The notes: a model not told the origin generated them from the letters alone. DNA of 43,623 nucleotides from an uncultured Gilliamella sp. (GCA_945291235.1 CALYQY010000005.1:1-43623), one strand, 5' to 3'; shown: positions 8,292 through 17,923, counted from the first letter of the stretch. Numbers and translations are program-made.

Positions 8292-8954
8292 TTATAAAAT
8301 ATATCCACCACTTTCACCTGCCGTTAATCGTAAACTATTGTCACTGCCTACATTATAGTAGTGGACACCTTCCGCCGGTTCTTTTCCAGTTACAGCTGCT
8401 TCCATGCTGCCATATCCTTTATATAGACGATAAATCTCTGGATTTTTTATCCAATTCGGGACGTTTTCCATATGGTAACTAAACGATACCATCCGTTTTC
8501 CTTTCATTTGATTATCAACGTCCAGTATTTTTTCAACTACAACACGTCCAAAACAGAAATTGGTCCCACCCCACCAATCAACATATTTTAACCCTTCATC
8601 AGTTAAATTATAGCGATATAAGGGTTTATCACCATCATAGCCCACCAGCTCTTCGGTAAATAATCCCTCTTTGGCATACAGGGATAGTTTTAAGTTGAGT
8701 TTATTATTCCGTCTTATTTTATCATGAGGATCATTTGGATCGATTTCCCCTTCTAAATAGTGAATGGTATAAGGGTACATATCTGGAAATATTTTTCCAA
8801 CCCATAAGCATACTGCTTTATTACCCGTTTTATTATTATAATCGTTTTCGTTTTGTATACGGGTTTTATAATCGTTCATATCGCAACCCGTTAGTAACAT
8901 TAGGAGTGTAAGTCCACTACCTAATAAGGATTTTTTCAAAAATAGCGTTTTCAT
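8292..8954 (-). CDS. Immunity-type lipoprotein A1, cognate candidate of effector 1
   Basis: 220 residues, starting 18 bp after the effector 1 stop with AAGGA at good spacing, so it is co-transcribed and the best candidate for the true cognate immunity protein. It begins KTLFLKKSLLGSG, like the decayed copy at 5830-6101 and unlike A2-A4 (KTQYLKKS). The variable stretch reads VGKIFPDM and PHDKIRRNNKLNLKLS. Lipobox Cys24 followed by Asp; the two mature cysteines present. By known T6SS logic, an immunity protein is encoded directly beside its effector; binding has not been shown. Confidence 0.78.
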   Translation of the reverse strand: MKTLFLKKSLLGSGLTLLMLLTGCDMNDYKTRIQNENDYNNKTGNKAVCLWVGKIFPDMYPYTIHYLEGEIDPNDPHDKIRRNNKLNLKLSLYAKEGLFTEELVGYDGDKPLYRYNLTDEGLKYVDWWGGTNFCFGRVVVEKILDVDNQMKGKRMVSFSYHMENVPNWIKNPEIYRLYKGYGSMEAAVTGKEPAEGVHYYNVGSDNSLRLTAGESGGYIL

Positions 8955-8972
8955 AATTTGTTCCTTTTTGGA

Positions 8973-11900
8973 TTATTCTGTTTTTCCGGCTTCACTCACT
9001 TCTTTCCAGTAGGATTCAAACCAAGTGACAGCTTCAAATTGATAGGTAAGCAGATACGGGTATTGTGGTTTGCCATAACTGTCGGTTTTGCCTTTTGGAA
9101 AGTACTGAATACTGCAAATAGCTTCAAATTCGCCGATAACTCTACCCAACATCTGATTAATCATAAATAATCCAATTGTCGGCTCTTTATTTTGGGAATT
9201 ATTCAGTATATCTTCCAATTTAGTGTTTTCTTTTTCCACAAAATTCTTATTATCCGTTTTTTTAGCCGGCGTCGGTTCAACTTTTTGTTGCATCTCAAGC
9301 CAATATTTTAACTTATCGTTTGCATTAACTTTAAAAAAACGATAATGTTCTTGATTCTTATTCCTTGTCATGCTGTCATTAACCAACTGAAAATAATCAG
9401 GATTAGCTTTTTCTTCTTTAATTACAAGTTCTTCTTCACCATGACTGACATTTAATACAGTAATCAATTCTGCTTTACGATGCCGTATAATGACTTTACC
9501 GTCAAAAGTAGACTTTTCTCTGTCAAAATCCGGTAATTGCATCACTAAATGTAAATTGTGTTTTTTGCGATCTTTGGATGCGTTGATCTGTTCAATGATT
9601 TCTCTCTGATCATCTGTCCCCCAATTGACGATTGGCAATTTTTTTCGATTCGCATTATTTGATTTTTTATTCTTTGCTTCTTTATCAAGGTCCTGCAATT
9701 TGACCACGTAATGCGCCGTACGGCAAAAGCCTTTACGTGATGCTAGATAAAAATCTTGTTCTGACAGGTAGTTACCCGTATCACTGATTGGGTACGGCGG
9801 ATAAAGATCGTTTCGGTTAAAATTACCGAAAATTGAGCGATTAAGCCATTTTTCCATTTCGTCCCATTCCGTGCCGTCATCATAACTGCCAAACAGAAAA
9901 TTGATAATCATAGGCGCTAATAGTAAAACAATGCACCACGGTCCAGAAATCGCAAAAAATAATCCAATTCCTGCAGCAACAAAACCAATCGTTGATGTCA
10001 GTAGATAGCTTAGTGCATTGGTATCGCCACGTTTTATGGCGTTAAAAGCACGACATAAATCACCAAAACTATCTATTAGATTAACGACTTTGGCAATGCC
10101 CCCTATTGCTTTGCTGGCTTGACCTAACGCACTGAGTATCTTCGCCAGATTATCGTTACGTGCTGTAAACAACGCGGCCAACTTAATGCCACTCAATATG
10201 GTGTCGGATAACGTTAAGACAAGGTCAAAATGCGCTCTATGCAATGATTTAGAAAGTTTGTCTATCAATGCCGAATCGCCTAGCTCTTCAAGTCGTTTCT
10301 CTAAAGACGTGATTTGCAGATATTGAAATGCCAGGCTTAATACATTTATTGCCCCTGATAGCGACGTATCATACACTTGTTGTCGTATTTTCTTTTCTTT
10401 TTGGTATTCTGCGATAAAGAGTTCGGACTCTTCAACTAAGGTAATATCATAAAATTGTTTAACTTTTGCTTTTCCTCGTAAATTTGATATGCGATCATTA
10501 AACGCACATCGTTTTTGTTCGCTATCAAAGGTGATGATCATATCAAATTCGACATAATCTCGTTTTGCTTGAGTTAAATCAAATGCATTTAATGTGAATT
10601 TTTTGCTTGTCGCTGAATAGTCCGATCGGATCGTTTTTCCACCTGTGGTGATAAGGTTATTTTCTTTAGAAAAAACAATTGGTGCCGATTCACCCAGATT
10701 ATCGATAAAATTCGGTATATCCCTCACGGATACTTTCAATTTATATTGCTGATGTACACCCGTTGAATACATATTCAATGCTTTAATCAAATGTTTATTA
10801 GTGATATCTTTTTCAAGATTATAGATACCTTTATTGGCAAGCGTTTTTGCAATGTTGCTCATCGATAATTTGATCAACTCTTCTTTAACATAGGCAGCAA
10901 TTGTTACGTTTTCTTTGATTTTTAAATTGCTAATAGCTTGGGCGTATTTAACGGCACTATTTACTTTTGAAAGTGGATTATTAATTTTAGTTGATCTGTT
11001 GTCGGCACCGCTATTTTGGTTTGCGAGTATTTCTTTTACATCTTCTGTTAATTGCCTGTCAGCTTCGTCCACATTACCTGACGCAACATTAAACAGCGAA
11101 TATTTATTGCCTTCAATAAAATGATGATAAATACTGTTTTCGTAGTTGATCAACTTTGTCCATAATTCGGATTGCTGTTCTAAGTAAAAACTGCCGTTAA
11201 AATCAGTATCTAAAATCATTAATAAACTGGTTAATGCATTAATATGCCGGTCTGACGTGTCAGGGTCGCACTCTTTTAACCAAAACTGTGTTGGGTTATT
11301 TTCGCCAAATAACCATATTAAATAAGTAAAATAGTCTTGTGATACGTTTTTTACATAATCGGTTAAATTTTTATGAAGCTGTTTGTTTAATTGCTCATAT
11401 TTATTTAAGGAATCTGCATTGATATGTTTGTCTGCTTTCTTCTTCCATTGTTTATCTTTATTCCATTTGGCAACGTTTTCTTTCGCGTTAGGAAATTTTA
11501 CCGCAACGACATCATGCTTAATCATATTAAGGTTTAATGCGTCAGGCTTTTGTTTATAAATAGCGAAGATTTGTTGTTTTTGTTCATCTGTCAGTTCAAT
11601 GACTTCATAATCACCTAATGGTGGATTAGTTACGCCAGTACGACTAAATCCTTTTTCTTTGATTAATCGAAAATAGTAGTAGCGTCCAACCATTGACAAT
11701 GCATTTTGATATGTCGGACCATGATAGTTGAGTTGATTTTCAATACAGAATTCTTGTTCACCTACCACATCAACAATAATCAATGGATCGAGTGCTTTTT
11801 CGTGATCTTTGCCCATCCCCGGTTGATTACCCGGCGATAGTTTATATTTAGCTTCAGAGTTTGCTCGTTTTCTATCGCTGAGTTCCACCAGATCTGGCGA

Positions 11901-13703
11901 CGAACCTTGCGGCGGTTCTTTTATATGAAATCCAAATAATACACATTCTGAGGCGTCCTGAATCTGATTTTCACTTTTTAAAATATCTTTATAACTTTCA
12001 ATACTGGTATATTGATTACGCGCGTAACTGGTTTCGGGTTTGAAGTATAGTAAGGGTTTGTCCTCGGCATCGGTTATCTGTTTATTAAAGTAATCTTCAA
12101 TGGCCTTTTTGCGTGGCCCCATAACTTTCGCCTTTATATTCGATATCCCTTGATTGATTTTTTCATTTAACCAGTACTCAACAGGCCATCTATACCGCAA
12201 ATATTCAGGGATGCGATTGACATATTGGTATTGTTTGTTGTAGTCCAAATCAATCAGGTTTTCGGTATAAAAGGATTGAATAATGCTTGGGTCTATTTCG
12301 TCACCAATCTCGTCTTTTCCTTCCAGTATCAGATCTTTAACGGTTTTGCCTAAATTGGCTTGTAACCTTTTTTGAATGGCAAGGGTTTGCTCTTGACTGC
12401 GACCGGCTAAACCATCCACCACCGGTGACAATAGCTGTCTGCGCTGAACGGCAAGCTCTTCAGCTATCCCTAAGCTGTCTTCAACTAAAATAACGCCGAT
12501 TTCGGTCGTTTTGTAATTCGAGTTATCGTAAGCTTCGCCTTTATAGCCGTCTATTGTTTTGCTGAAATCGTCATTGAGTCCACCCACTTCTTTTTTTAAG
12601 GTATTAAACTGACTGGCTGAGCAAAATAGTTTACGGTAGTTTTCTATTATGCTTGCTTCGGTGTTTTCAAGCTGATTTTTTAAATCGTAATTTTGTGCAT
12701 AAAAACTGCCTTTGGCTATTTCTTTATTTAATTTGGTATCTTTTATGCCAACCGAAGCAGGTTTGCTTTGTGCCTGTGTATTGCTGTTTTGGGATGCATT
12801 TTGTTGTGCTTTGTCTTGTTCTTCTTTTGATTTTTGACGTCTTTCATCTAGCTGTTCTTTATTGAAATAATCCAGCACTTCTTGTTTATTGCATTCCATT
12901 TCCAGCAGATAGCGTTTTGTCGGACCTTCAACTGCTGTTGTTGATTCACTCCCTTGTTTTTCGCCTTCAACAGGCGCTGCTTTGACCGGCTCTCGAGTAA
13001 AATCGCTGAATGAAAAGCTACGTTCCCCATTAGCCGTTAACTTTGATGGCTCGGTTTGTGTTAAATCAACCACCGTGAAACGTTCATTTCGGTCGTCTTC
13101 ACTTTTGCGGTAGTGATCCACCACGTCTTTATCCCAACGGTAAGGACTGTAGGCTATCCACGCTTTGTCATAAATTTTGTTGTCCAGCGTGATAAATTTA
13201 GCTTTAAATTGGTGCCCTTCTGTAATACAGCTTTCCGGTAGCTCTTTTGGTCTGGTGCCTTTAACGTCACGAAACTCTCTTAATCGAAAAGCGCCAGATT
13301 TTGTCACTTCAAACACTTTGACTTTTAATAAATTTAAATTAGTACCTTGCCACCCTTTAGCCGATTTGTTTTTTTGAAGCAAGATATAGACATAACCTTC
13401 ACGTAAAGTTCGATAAACATAGCTAAAGTGCTTAAAGGAGGTAGTCGGCTCGTGATTTTTTAGTGGCAACATACCAGTTTCCCAAATATTGGCTTCGCTA
13501 TTTTTAAAAAATTTAGGCACTACACTTTTTCGAACTAAAAATAGCGGAAATCCCGTTCGTTGACAGGCGCCACATTTTCCGCTACTTAGCGCCATGTTTT
13601 CTTTCGCTTCGTGTACTAGTTCGGTTGTGGCAACAGGGGCATCGGTGTTCGATTGAATGTCGTTATCGTTAAAATCCGTATTGGAATTGTTATTTGTTTC
13701 CAT
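8973..13703 (-). CDS. T6SS effector 1, VasX / BTH_I2691-like pore-forming type
   Basis: 1576 residues from METNNNSN; the annotated-longer GTG start at 13712 is less likely because the same METNNN start and a GAGTGGA-like binding site occur in effector 3. Visible regions: Cys44-x-x-Cys47 followed by GFPLFLVRKS; LREGYVYIL near 100-108 and AWIAYSPYRW near 181-190, all hallmarks of the VasX N-terminal region; a polar low-complexity stretch near 270-315; a variable segment near 600-740; and two hydrophobic helices (YLLTSTIGFVAAGIGLFFAI, WCIVLLLAPMIINFLFG) near 1229-1273, like a colicin hairpin. VasX-family effectors disrupt target inner membranes; that function is inferred here. Residues 740-1576 are clearly divergent from effectors 2 and 3. 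Confidence 0.8.
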   Translation of the reverse strand: METNNNSNTDFNDNDIQSNTDAPVATTELVHEAKENMALSSGKCGACQRTGFPLFLVRKSVVPKFFKNSEANIWETGMLPLKNHEPTTSFKHFSYVYRTLREGYVYILLQKNKSAKGWQGTNLNLLKVKVFEVTKSGAFRLREFRDVKGTRPKELPESCITEGHQFKAKFITLDNKIYDKAWIAYSPYRWDKDVVDHYRKSEDDRNERFTVVDLTQTEPSKLTANGERSFSFSDFTREPVKAAPVEGEKQGSESTTAVEGPTKRYLLEMECNKQEVLDYFNKEQLDERRQKSKEEQDKAQQNASQNSNTQAQSKPASVGIKDTKLNKEIAKGSFYAQNYDLKNQLENTEASIIENYRKLFCSASQFNTLKKEVGGLNDDFSKTIDGYKGEAYDNSNYKTTEIGVILVEDSLGIAEELAVQRRQLLSPVVDGLAGRSQEQTLAIQKRLQANLGKTVKDLILEGKDEIGDEIDPSIIQSFYTENLIDLDYNKQYQYVNRIPEYLRYRWPVEYWLNEKINQGISNIKAKVMGPRKKAIEDYFNKQITDAEDKPLLYFKPETSYARNQYTSIESYKDILKSENQIQDASECVLFGFHIKEPPQGSSPDLVELSDRKRANSEAKYKLSPGNQPGMGKDHEKALDPLIIVDVVGEQEFCIENQLNYHGPTYQNALSMVGRYYYFRLIKEKGFSRTGVTNPPLGDYEVIELTDEQKQQIFAIYKQKPDALNLNMIKHDVVAVKFPNAKENVAKWNKDKQWKKKADKHINADSLNKYEQLNKQLHKNLTDYVKNVSQDYFTYLIWLFGENNPTQFWLKECDPDTSDRHINALTSLLMILDTDFNGSFYLEQQSELWTKLINYENSIYHHFIEGNKYSLFNVASGNVDEADRQLTEDVKEILANQNSGADNRSTKINNPLSKVNSAVKYAQAISNLKIKENVTIAAYVKEELIKLSMSNIAKTLANKGIYNLEKDITNKHLIKALNMYSTGVHQQYKLKVSVRDIPNFIDNLGESAPIVFSKENNLITTGGKTIRSDYSATSKKFTLNAFDLTQAKRDYVEFDMIITFDSEQKRCAFNDRISNLRGKAKVKQFYDITLVEESELFIAEYQKEKKIRQQVYDTSLSGAINVLSLAFQYLQITSLEKRLEELGDSALIDKLSKSLHRAHFDLVLTLSDTILSGIKLAALFTARNDNLAKILSALGQASKAIGGIAKVVNLIDSFGDLCRAFNAIKRGDTNALSYLLTSTIGFVAAGIGLFFAISGPWCIVLLLAPMIINFLFGSYDDGTEWDEMEKWLNRSIFGNFNRNDLYPPYPISDTGNYLSEQDFYLASRKGFCRTAHYVVKLQDLDKEAKNKKSNNANRKKLPIVNWGTDDQREIIEQINASKDRKKHNLHLVMQLPDFDREKSTFDGKVIIRHRKAELITVLNVSHGEEELVIKEEKANPDYFQLVNDSMTRNKNQEHYRFFKVNANDKLKYWLEMQQKVEPTPAKKTDNKNFVEKENTKLEDILNNSQNKEPTIGLFMINQMLGRVIGEFEAICSIQYFPKGKTDSYGKPQYPYLLTYQFEAVTWFESYWKEVSEAGKTE
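12001..13410. repeat. Effector N-terminal repeat block, copy 1 of 3
   Basis: Roughly 1.4 kb that appears essentially identical to 23380-24789 and 31397-32806 with no indel (constant offsets of 11379 and 19396). It encodes about residues 98-567 of each effector. Flanks of the block diverge. Such near identity inside otherwise diverged genes points to gene conversion or recent duplication. Confidence 0.85.
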
Positions 13704-14308
13704 TATATCCACTCATTTATTTATACTATTTATATTTTGTCTATTAGTCATTCACGCAATTCATTTGGTAAAAACAATGAATAAAACCTAAAATTTTTGA
13801 TATTAAATTATTTAGAATAAGATCATTATCAAATAGTTATCTTTTACTGATTGTTTTTGTTCAAATTTTATCAAAAAATTAATCGCAATGACGCATTAAT
13901 ATATTCTAATGTCAAATTACATGCTTCTATTCACATAATTTTTAATCGCAACAAGATGAATTAATTCACAAAATCCTTACATCATCTTCTAAAAATTAAA
14001 TCTTATTTAGTTTTATTAAGTTTTATCTAAGATGCATTGTATTGGTAATCAAAATATGTTCGTAAAAGTTACGTGTTTTTTAGTCACTTTGCAAGTTTTT
14101 TTTACAAAAAAATTCAAATTAAATTATAAAGATATATCACAAATCAAATGACAGATTTACGTAAGTTTCAGCCCTTGAAGCTTTGTAAATCAAGCTCATA
14201 TTCATTTACAATTACATAAAATTTCACACTTATTATTTTTTAAAGGCAAGATTTATTGAAGGGATAATCTATTCTTAAGTAAGTAGCTATACTTTGGCTA
14301 GTGCAAAG
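13704..14308 (-). promoter_or_regulatory. Upstream region of effector 1
   Basis: About 600 bp of very AT-rich sequence without a gene, between effector 1 and the truncated immunity gene. It is alignable by eye with the region upstream of effector 3 (33100-33480), including a T-run/A-run pair near 14090-14115 and a 48-bp conserved element. A TATAAT lies on the minus strand near 14125-14130 but has no good -35 partner, so the promoter itself is not fixed. Being shared by the two unit-heading effectors and absent before effector 2, it is probably the promoter region. Confidence 0.5.
14149..14196 (-). promoter_or_regulatory. Conserved 48-bp upstream element, effector 1 copy
   Basis: Matches 33411-33458 at 45 of 48 positions, while sequence around it has drifted much more. 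It contains the palindrome TTACGTAA and the segment CCCTTGAAG. It lies about 450 bp before the effector 1 start. A regulator site, a promoter core or part of a leader RNA are all possible. Confidence 0.45.
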
Positions 14309-14314
14309 ATAGCT

Positions 14315-14566
14315 TTATGTTGCAGAAATTTTTTTAAAGGGATCTTTGGGATTTATCTCGCCTTCCAGATAGTGAATGGTATAAGGATACATATCACTTT
14401 TCAGTTCATTCACATACAAACAAATAGCTCTGTTTCCATTTGGATTATTTCGGTCATTTTCTTTTTGTATTCGGGTTTTATAGTCAGTGTTATCACAACC
14501 GGTTAATAGCGATAATAGGATTAAACTGCAACTTAACAGTAAGTGTTTTATCTTTTTATTGTTCAT
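14315..14566 (-). pseudogene. Truncated immunity lipoprotein B (array edge)
   Basis: 83 residues from the second of two ATGs. It keeps the signal peptide, LLTGC lipobox with Asp+2, and the mature part as far as HYLEGEINPKDPFKKI, then ends in SAT and a stop; the remaining 140 or so residues, including the second conserved Cys, are absent. Downstream sequence is effector 1 upstream DNA with no family similarity, so the gene was cut by the rearrangement that joined the two units. Probably non-functional. Confidence 0.7.
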
Positions 14567-14591
14567 TATCATTATCTGTTTTTTTATTTAG

Positions 14592-15260
14592 CTATAAAAA
14601 ATAGGAACCACTTTCACCTACACTTAATTTTAAAGTGCCATCACTCTTTTTAGAATAATAGTGAATTCCCTCTGCTAGCTCATTTCCTGTCACTGCTGCT
14701 TCCATACTGCCATAGCCTTTATATAAGCGATAAATCTCTGGGTTTTTTATCCAGTTAGGCACGTTATCCATATGGTAACTAAATCTAACCATTGGTTTAT
14801 CTTTCCATTGATTATCCACTTTCAATATTTTTTCCACTACTATTCGTCCAAAACAAAAATTGGTACCCCTTAGCCATTTTCTATCGAGATATTTGCGCCC
14901 CTCATCGGTCAAATCATAACGATATAACGGCTTATCACCGTCATATCCAACCAGTTCCTCGGTAAATAATCCTTCTTTGGCAAACAGCGCCAATCGTTGA
15001 TTTAGTTTATGATTGATATAAATGGGATCTTGGTAATCCATATCTTTATCATAACCAGCCATATATTTTATTGTATAGGGATACATATCATTAAATAGTT
15101 TGCCAACTCTTAAGCAAATTGCTTTATTACCATTGGGATTATTTCGATCATTTTCTTTTTGTATTCGGGCTTTATAATCAGTGTTATCACAACCGGTTAA
15201 TAGCGATAATAGGATTAAACTGCAACTTAACAGTAAGTGTTTTATCTTTTTATTGTTCAT
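14592..15260 (-). CDS. Immunity-type lipoprotein B, KYMAGY variant
   Basis: 222 residues. Carries the alternative central cassette IKYMAGYDKDMDYQDPIYIN and LNQRLALFAKEG, in place of HYLEGEI and LNLKLSLYAKEG. The tryptophan motif is altered (KWLRGTNFCFGR, other copies WWGG). Ends in SKKSDGTLKLSVGESGSYFL. Lipobox LLTGC-Asp; AGG lies upstream of its ATG in AGGAACCTTTA. It follows a stub with the SAVNIN-type tail (15282-15431) and is followed after 19 bp by the truncated copy. Confidence 0.72.
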   Translation of the reverse strand: MNNKKIKHLLLSCSLILLSLLTGCDNTDYKARIQKENDRNNPNGNKAICLRVGKLFNDMYPYTIKYMAGYDKDMDYQDPIYINHKLNQRLALFAKEGLFTEELVGYDGDKPLYRYDLTDEGRKYLDRKWLRGTNFCFGRIVVEKILKVDNQWKDKPMVRFSYHMDNVPNWIKNPEIYRLYKGYGSMEAAVTGNELAEGIHYYSKKSDGTLKLSVGESGSYFL

Positions 15261-15281
15261 TAAAGGTTCCTGCTTATTTAA

Positions 15282-15431
15282 TTAGTTTATGTTTACGGCG
15301 CTACCAACATTATCGACCAGCTCATCTAACCAACTGACCACCTTATATTGATAAGAAAGCAGATAAGGGAACGCTTTATTGCCTTGGTTGTTAGTGTCAT
15401 AACTTAATTGATAATGCGTTAAATTATTTAT
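15282..15431 (-). pseudogene. Effector C-terminal stub, MNN head / SAVNIN tail
   Basis: Reading leftwards: head NNLTHYQLSYDTNNQ, then GNKAFPYLLSYQYKVVSW, then LDELVDNVGSAVNIN and stop. The last 30 residues match the end of effector 2 (GELVDNVGSAVKIN). The head equals that of the other MNN-type stubs, but its ATG has become ATA, so this copy has no start. No effector body is present upstream. Confidence 0.75.
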
Positions 15432-15458
15432 TTTTAAACAAGCAATTTAATGATAAAT

Positions 15459-16127
15459 TTATAAAACATATTTACCGCTTTCCGCTACAGATAACCTTAA
15501 GGTACCATCACTTTTAATGCTATAGTAATGAGCCCCCCTTGCAGGTTTATTTCCTGTCACTGCCGCTTCCATACTGCCAAAACCTTTATATAAACGATAA
15601 ATCTCTGGATTTTTTATCCAGTTAGGCACATTGTCCATATGGTAATTAAATACAACCTTTGGTTTATCTTTCCATTGACGGTCAACGCTCAATATTTTGT
15701 CAACCACCACTCGACCAAAACAAAAATTGGTGCCACCCCACCATTTTTGATCAATATATTTACGTCCTTCATCGGTCAAATCATAACGATATAGCGGTTG
15801 ATCACCCTCATAACCCACTAACTCTTCGGTAAATAGCCCTTCTTTGGCATACAGCGCTAATCGGTAATTTAATTTATGATTAACATAAATAGGATCTTTA
15901 TAATTCAGATCTTTATGATAACCTGCCATATATTTTATTGTATAAGGATACATATCTTTATAAATTTCACCCACATCCAAGCAAACAGCTCTATTACCAT
16001 TGGGATTAATGTTGTCATTTTCTTCCTGAATTCGGGTTTTATAATCAGTGTTATCACAACCGGTTAGTAGTGATAATAGAATTAAACTGCAACTTAACAG
16101 CGAGTGTTTTATTTTTTGATTGTTCAT
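15459..16127 (-). CDS. Immunity-type lipoprotein B, KYMAGY variant
   Basis: 222 residues from the second ATG: AGG lies 8 bp before it but only 2 bp before the first. Signal begins NNQKIKHSLLS, the subtype that follows LVGR-tail stubs. Central cassette KYMAGYHKDLNYKDPIYVN with LNYRLALYAKEG; here VGYEGDQPLYRY replaces VGYDGDKP. Later segments (DKILSVDRQWKDKPKVVFNY) resemble the gene at 17207, whereas the C-terminus SVAESGKYVL is its own. Mosaic composition suggests recombination. Confidence 0.72.
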   Translation of the reverse strand: MNNQKIKHSLLSCSLILLSLLTGCDNTDYKTRIQEENDNINPNGNRAVCLDVGEIYKDMYPYTIKYMAGYHKDLNYKDPIYVNHKLNYRLALYAKEGLFTEELVGYEGDQPLYRYDLTDEGRKYIDQKWWGGTNFCFGRVVVDKILSVDRQWKDKPKVVFNYHMDNVPNWIKNPEIYRLYKGFGSMEAAVTGNKPARGAHYYSIKSDGTLRLSVAESGKYVL

Positions 16128-16173
16128 TAACATTACCTGTTTTTTTATTCGTTTATTTTATGACTTGACCACG

Positions 16174-16299
16174 CTATCGACCAACTAAGTTTTCAAACCA
16201 GCTAACCACCTTATATTGATAAGAAAGTAGATAAAGGAACGCTTTATTACCTTGGTTGTCTGTTACAATTTTGAGTGAACAGCGTGTCGTATAATTCAT
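16174..16299 (-). pseudogene. Effector C-terminal stub, MNY head / LVGR tail
   Basis: A 41-codon open frame with ATG: MNYTTRCSLKIVTDNQ, GNKAFLYLLSYQYKVVSW, FENLVGR, stop. The final 25 residues equal the C-terminus of effector 3. The head is alternative to the NNL-type head of other stubs. No strong ribosome binding site is visible. It may be a relic of a deleted effector or a translated short peptide. Confidence 0.75.
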
Positions 16300-16333
16300 G
16301 TTTTAAACAAGTAACCTAACAATGTTAATAAAG

Positions 16334-17002
16334 TTATAAAATATAATGACCACTTACACCTAAACTCAATCGTAAACTTCCATCACTTTTTTTAGAGTAA
16401 TAGTGGATCCCTTTTAGAAGAGTTTTACCTTCTCCCGCTGCTCGTACTGCACCATTGCCTTTATATAAGCTATAAATATCTTTATTTTTTAACCAGTTGG
16501 GTACATTTTCCAGATGATAACTAAATCTAACCATGGGTTTGCCTTCCCATTGATTATCCACTTCTAATATTTTTTCTACTACCACTTTGCCAAAACAGAA
16601 GTTAGTGCCACCCCACCAATCTTTATCGAGATATTTACGCCCCTCATCGGTTAGATCATAACGATATAGTGGTTTATCACCATCATACCCCACCAGTTCT
16701 TCGGTAAATAACCCTTCTTTGGCATATAGCGATAGTTTTAAATTAACCTCATTATTTGCAGCAATTTTATCCCACGGATCTTTGGGGTTTATCTCACCTT
16801 CCAGATAGTGAATAGTATAGGGATACATATTTTTATAAATTTCACCCACTGCCAGACAGAAAGCTCTATTACCATCCGGATTATCCCAATCATTTTCTTC
16901 CTGAATTCGGGTTTTATAATCAGTATTATCACAACCGGTTAGTAGTGATAATAGAATTAAACTGCAACTTAACAGTGAGTGTTTTATCTTTTGATTGTTC
17001 AT
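16334..17002 (-). CDS. Immunity-type lipoprotein B, GNGAV variant
   Basis: 222 residues. First 150 or so residues are almost those of the gene at 27600-28268 (END-W-DNPDGNRAFCL, NPKDPWDKIAANNEVNLKLS, DKDWWGGTNFCFGKVVVEKI). The region after NVPNWLKNKDIYSLYKG is also special: NGAVRAAGEGKTLLKGIHYY replaces GSMEAAVTGN. Its end SLRLSLGVSGHYIL differs from the other GNGAV copy. This pair defines one of the duplicated immunity lineages shared between the effector 2 and effector 3 arrays. Confidence 0.72.
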   Translation of the reverse strand: MNNQKIKHSLLSCSLILLSLLTGCDNTDYKTRIQEENDWDNPDGNRAFCLAVGEIYKNMYPYTIHYLEGEINPKDPWDKIAANNEVNLKLSLYAKEGLFTEELVGYDGDKPLYRYDLTDEGRKYLDKDWWGGTNFCFGKVVVEKILEVDNQWEGKPMVRFSYHLENVPNWLKNKDIYSLYKGNGAVRAAGEGKTLLKGIHYYSKKSDGSLRLSLGVSGHYIL

Positions 17003-17048
17003 TAACATTACCTGTTTTTTTATTCGTTTATTTTATGACTTGACCACG

Positions 17049-17174
17049 CTATCGACCAACTAAGTTTTCAAACCAGCTAACCACCTTATATTGATAAGAA
17101 AGCAGATAAGGGAACGCTTTATTGCCTTGGTTGTTAGTGTCATAACTTAATTGATAATGCGCTAAATTATTCAT
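17049..17174 (-). pseudogene. Effector C-terminal stub, MNN head / LVGR tail
   Basis: A 41-codon open frame with ATG: MNNLAHYQLSYDTNNQ, then GNKAFPYLLSYQYKVVSW and FENLVGR. It has the same length and end as the MNY/LVGR stubs but the alternative head. Both heads begin directly after a TTGTTTAAA-type sequence, so the join point is the same in all stubs. Confidence 0.75.
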
Positions 17175-17206
17175 TTTAAACAAGCAACTTAATGACTAAA
17201 ATAAAG

Positions 17207-17875
17207 CTATAAAACATGCCCACCACTTTCAGCTAAAGATAATTTTAAAGTGCCATCACTTTTTATGCTGTAGTAATGAACACCCCTTGCTGGTTTATTT
17301 CCTGTCACAGCCGCTTCCATACTGCCATATCCCGGATATAAGCGATAAATCTCAGGATTTTTTATCCAGTTAGGCACATTGTCCATATGGTAATTAAATG
17401 TAACTCTTGGCTTATCTTTCCATTGATTATTCACACTCAATATTTTATCCACTACTACGCGACCAAAACAGAAATTGGTACCACCCCACCATCTTTTATC
17501 AATATATTTACGTCCTTCATCGGTTAAATCATATCGATACAGTGGTTTATCACCGTCATAACCGACTAATTCTTCGGTAAATAATCCTTCTTTGGCATAC
17601 AAGGATAGTTTTAAATTAAGTCTATTATTCTGTCTAATTTTATCCCACGGATCTTTCGGATTTATCTCACCTTCTATATATTTAATCGTATAGGGATACA
17701 TATCTTTATAAATTTCACCCACTGCCAGACAAACAGCTCTATTACCGTCTGGATTAATGTTGTCATTTTCTTCCTGAATTCGGGTTTTATAATCAGTGTT
17801 ATCACAACCCGTCAGTAGCGATAATAGAATTAAACTGCAACTGAATAGTAAGTGTTTTATCTTTTTATTGTTCAT
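17207..17875 (-). CDS. Immunity-type lipoprotein B, GHVL variant (pair of 25167)
   Basis: 222 residues. From WGGTNFCFGRVVVDKILS to the end (SIKSDGTLKLSLAESGGHVL) it is nearly identical to the gene at 25167-25835, and the 40 bases downstream of the stop match too. The N-terminal half differs: VGEIYKDMYPYTIKYIEGEI here, VGKLFNNMYPYTIQYLEGEI there. So the two share a recently copied 3' part and diverged 5' parts. The signal peptide reads HLLFSCSLILLSLLTGC, followed by Asp. Confidence 0.72.
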   Translation of the reverse strand: MNNKKIKHLLFSCSLILLSLLTGCDNTDYKTRIQEENDNINPDGNRAVCLAVGEIYKDMYPYTIKYIEGEINPKDPWDKIRQNNRLNLKLSLYAKEGLFTEELVGYDGDKPLYRYDLTDEGRKYIDKRWWGGTNFCFGRVVVDKILSVNNQWKDKPRVTFNYHMDNVPNWIKNPEIYRLYPGYGSMEAAVTGNKPARGVHYYSIKSDGTLKLSLAESGGHVL

Positions 17876-17923
17876 TATCATTACCTGTTTTTTTAATTGG
17901 TTTATTTTATGATACTACCTAGG

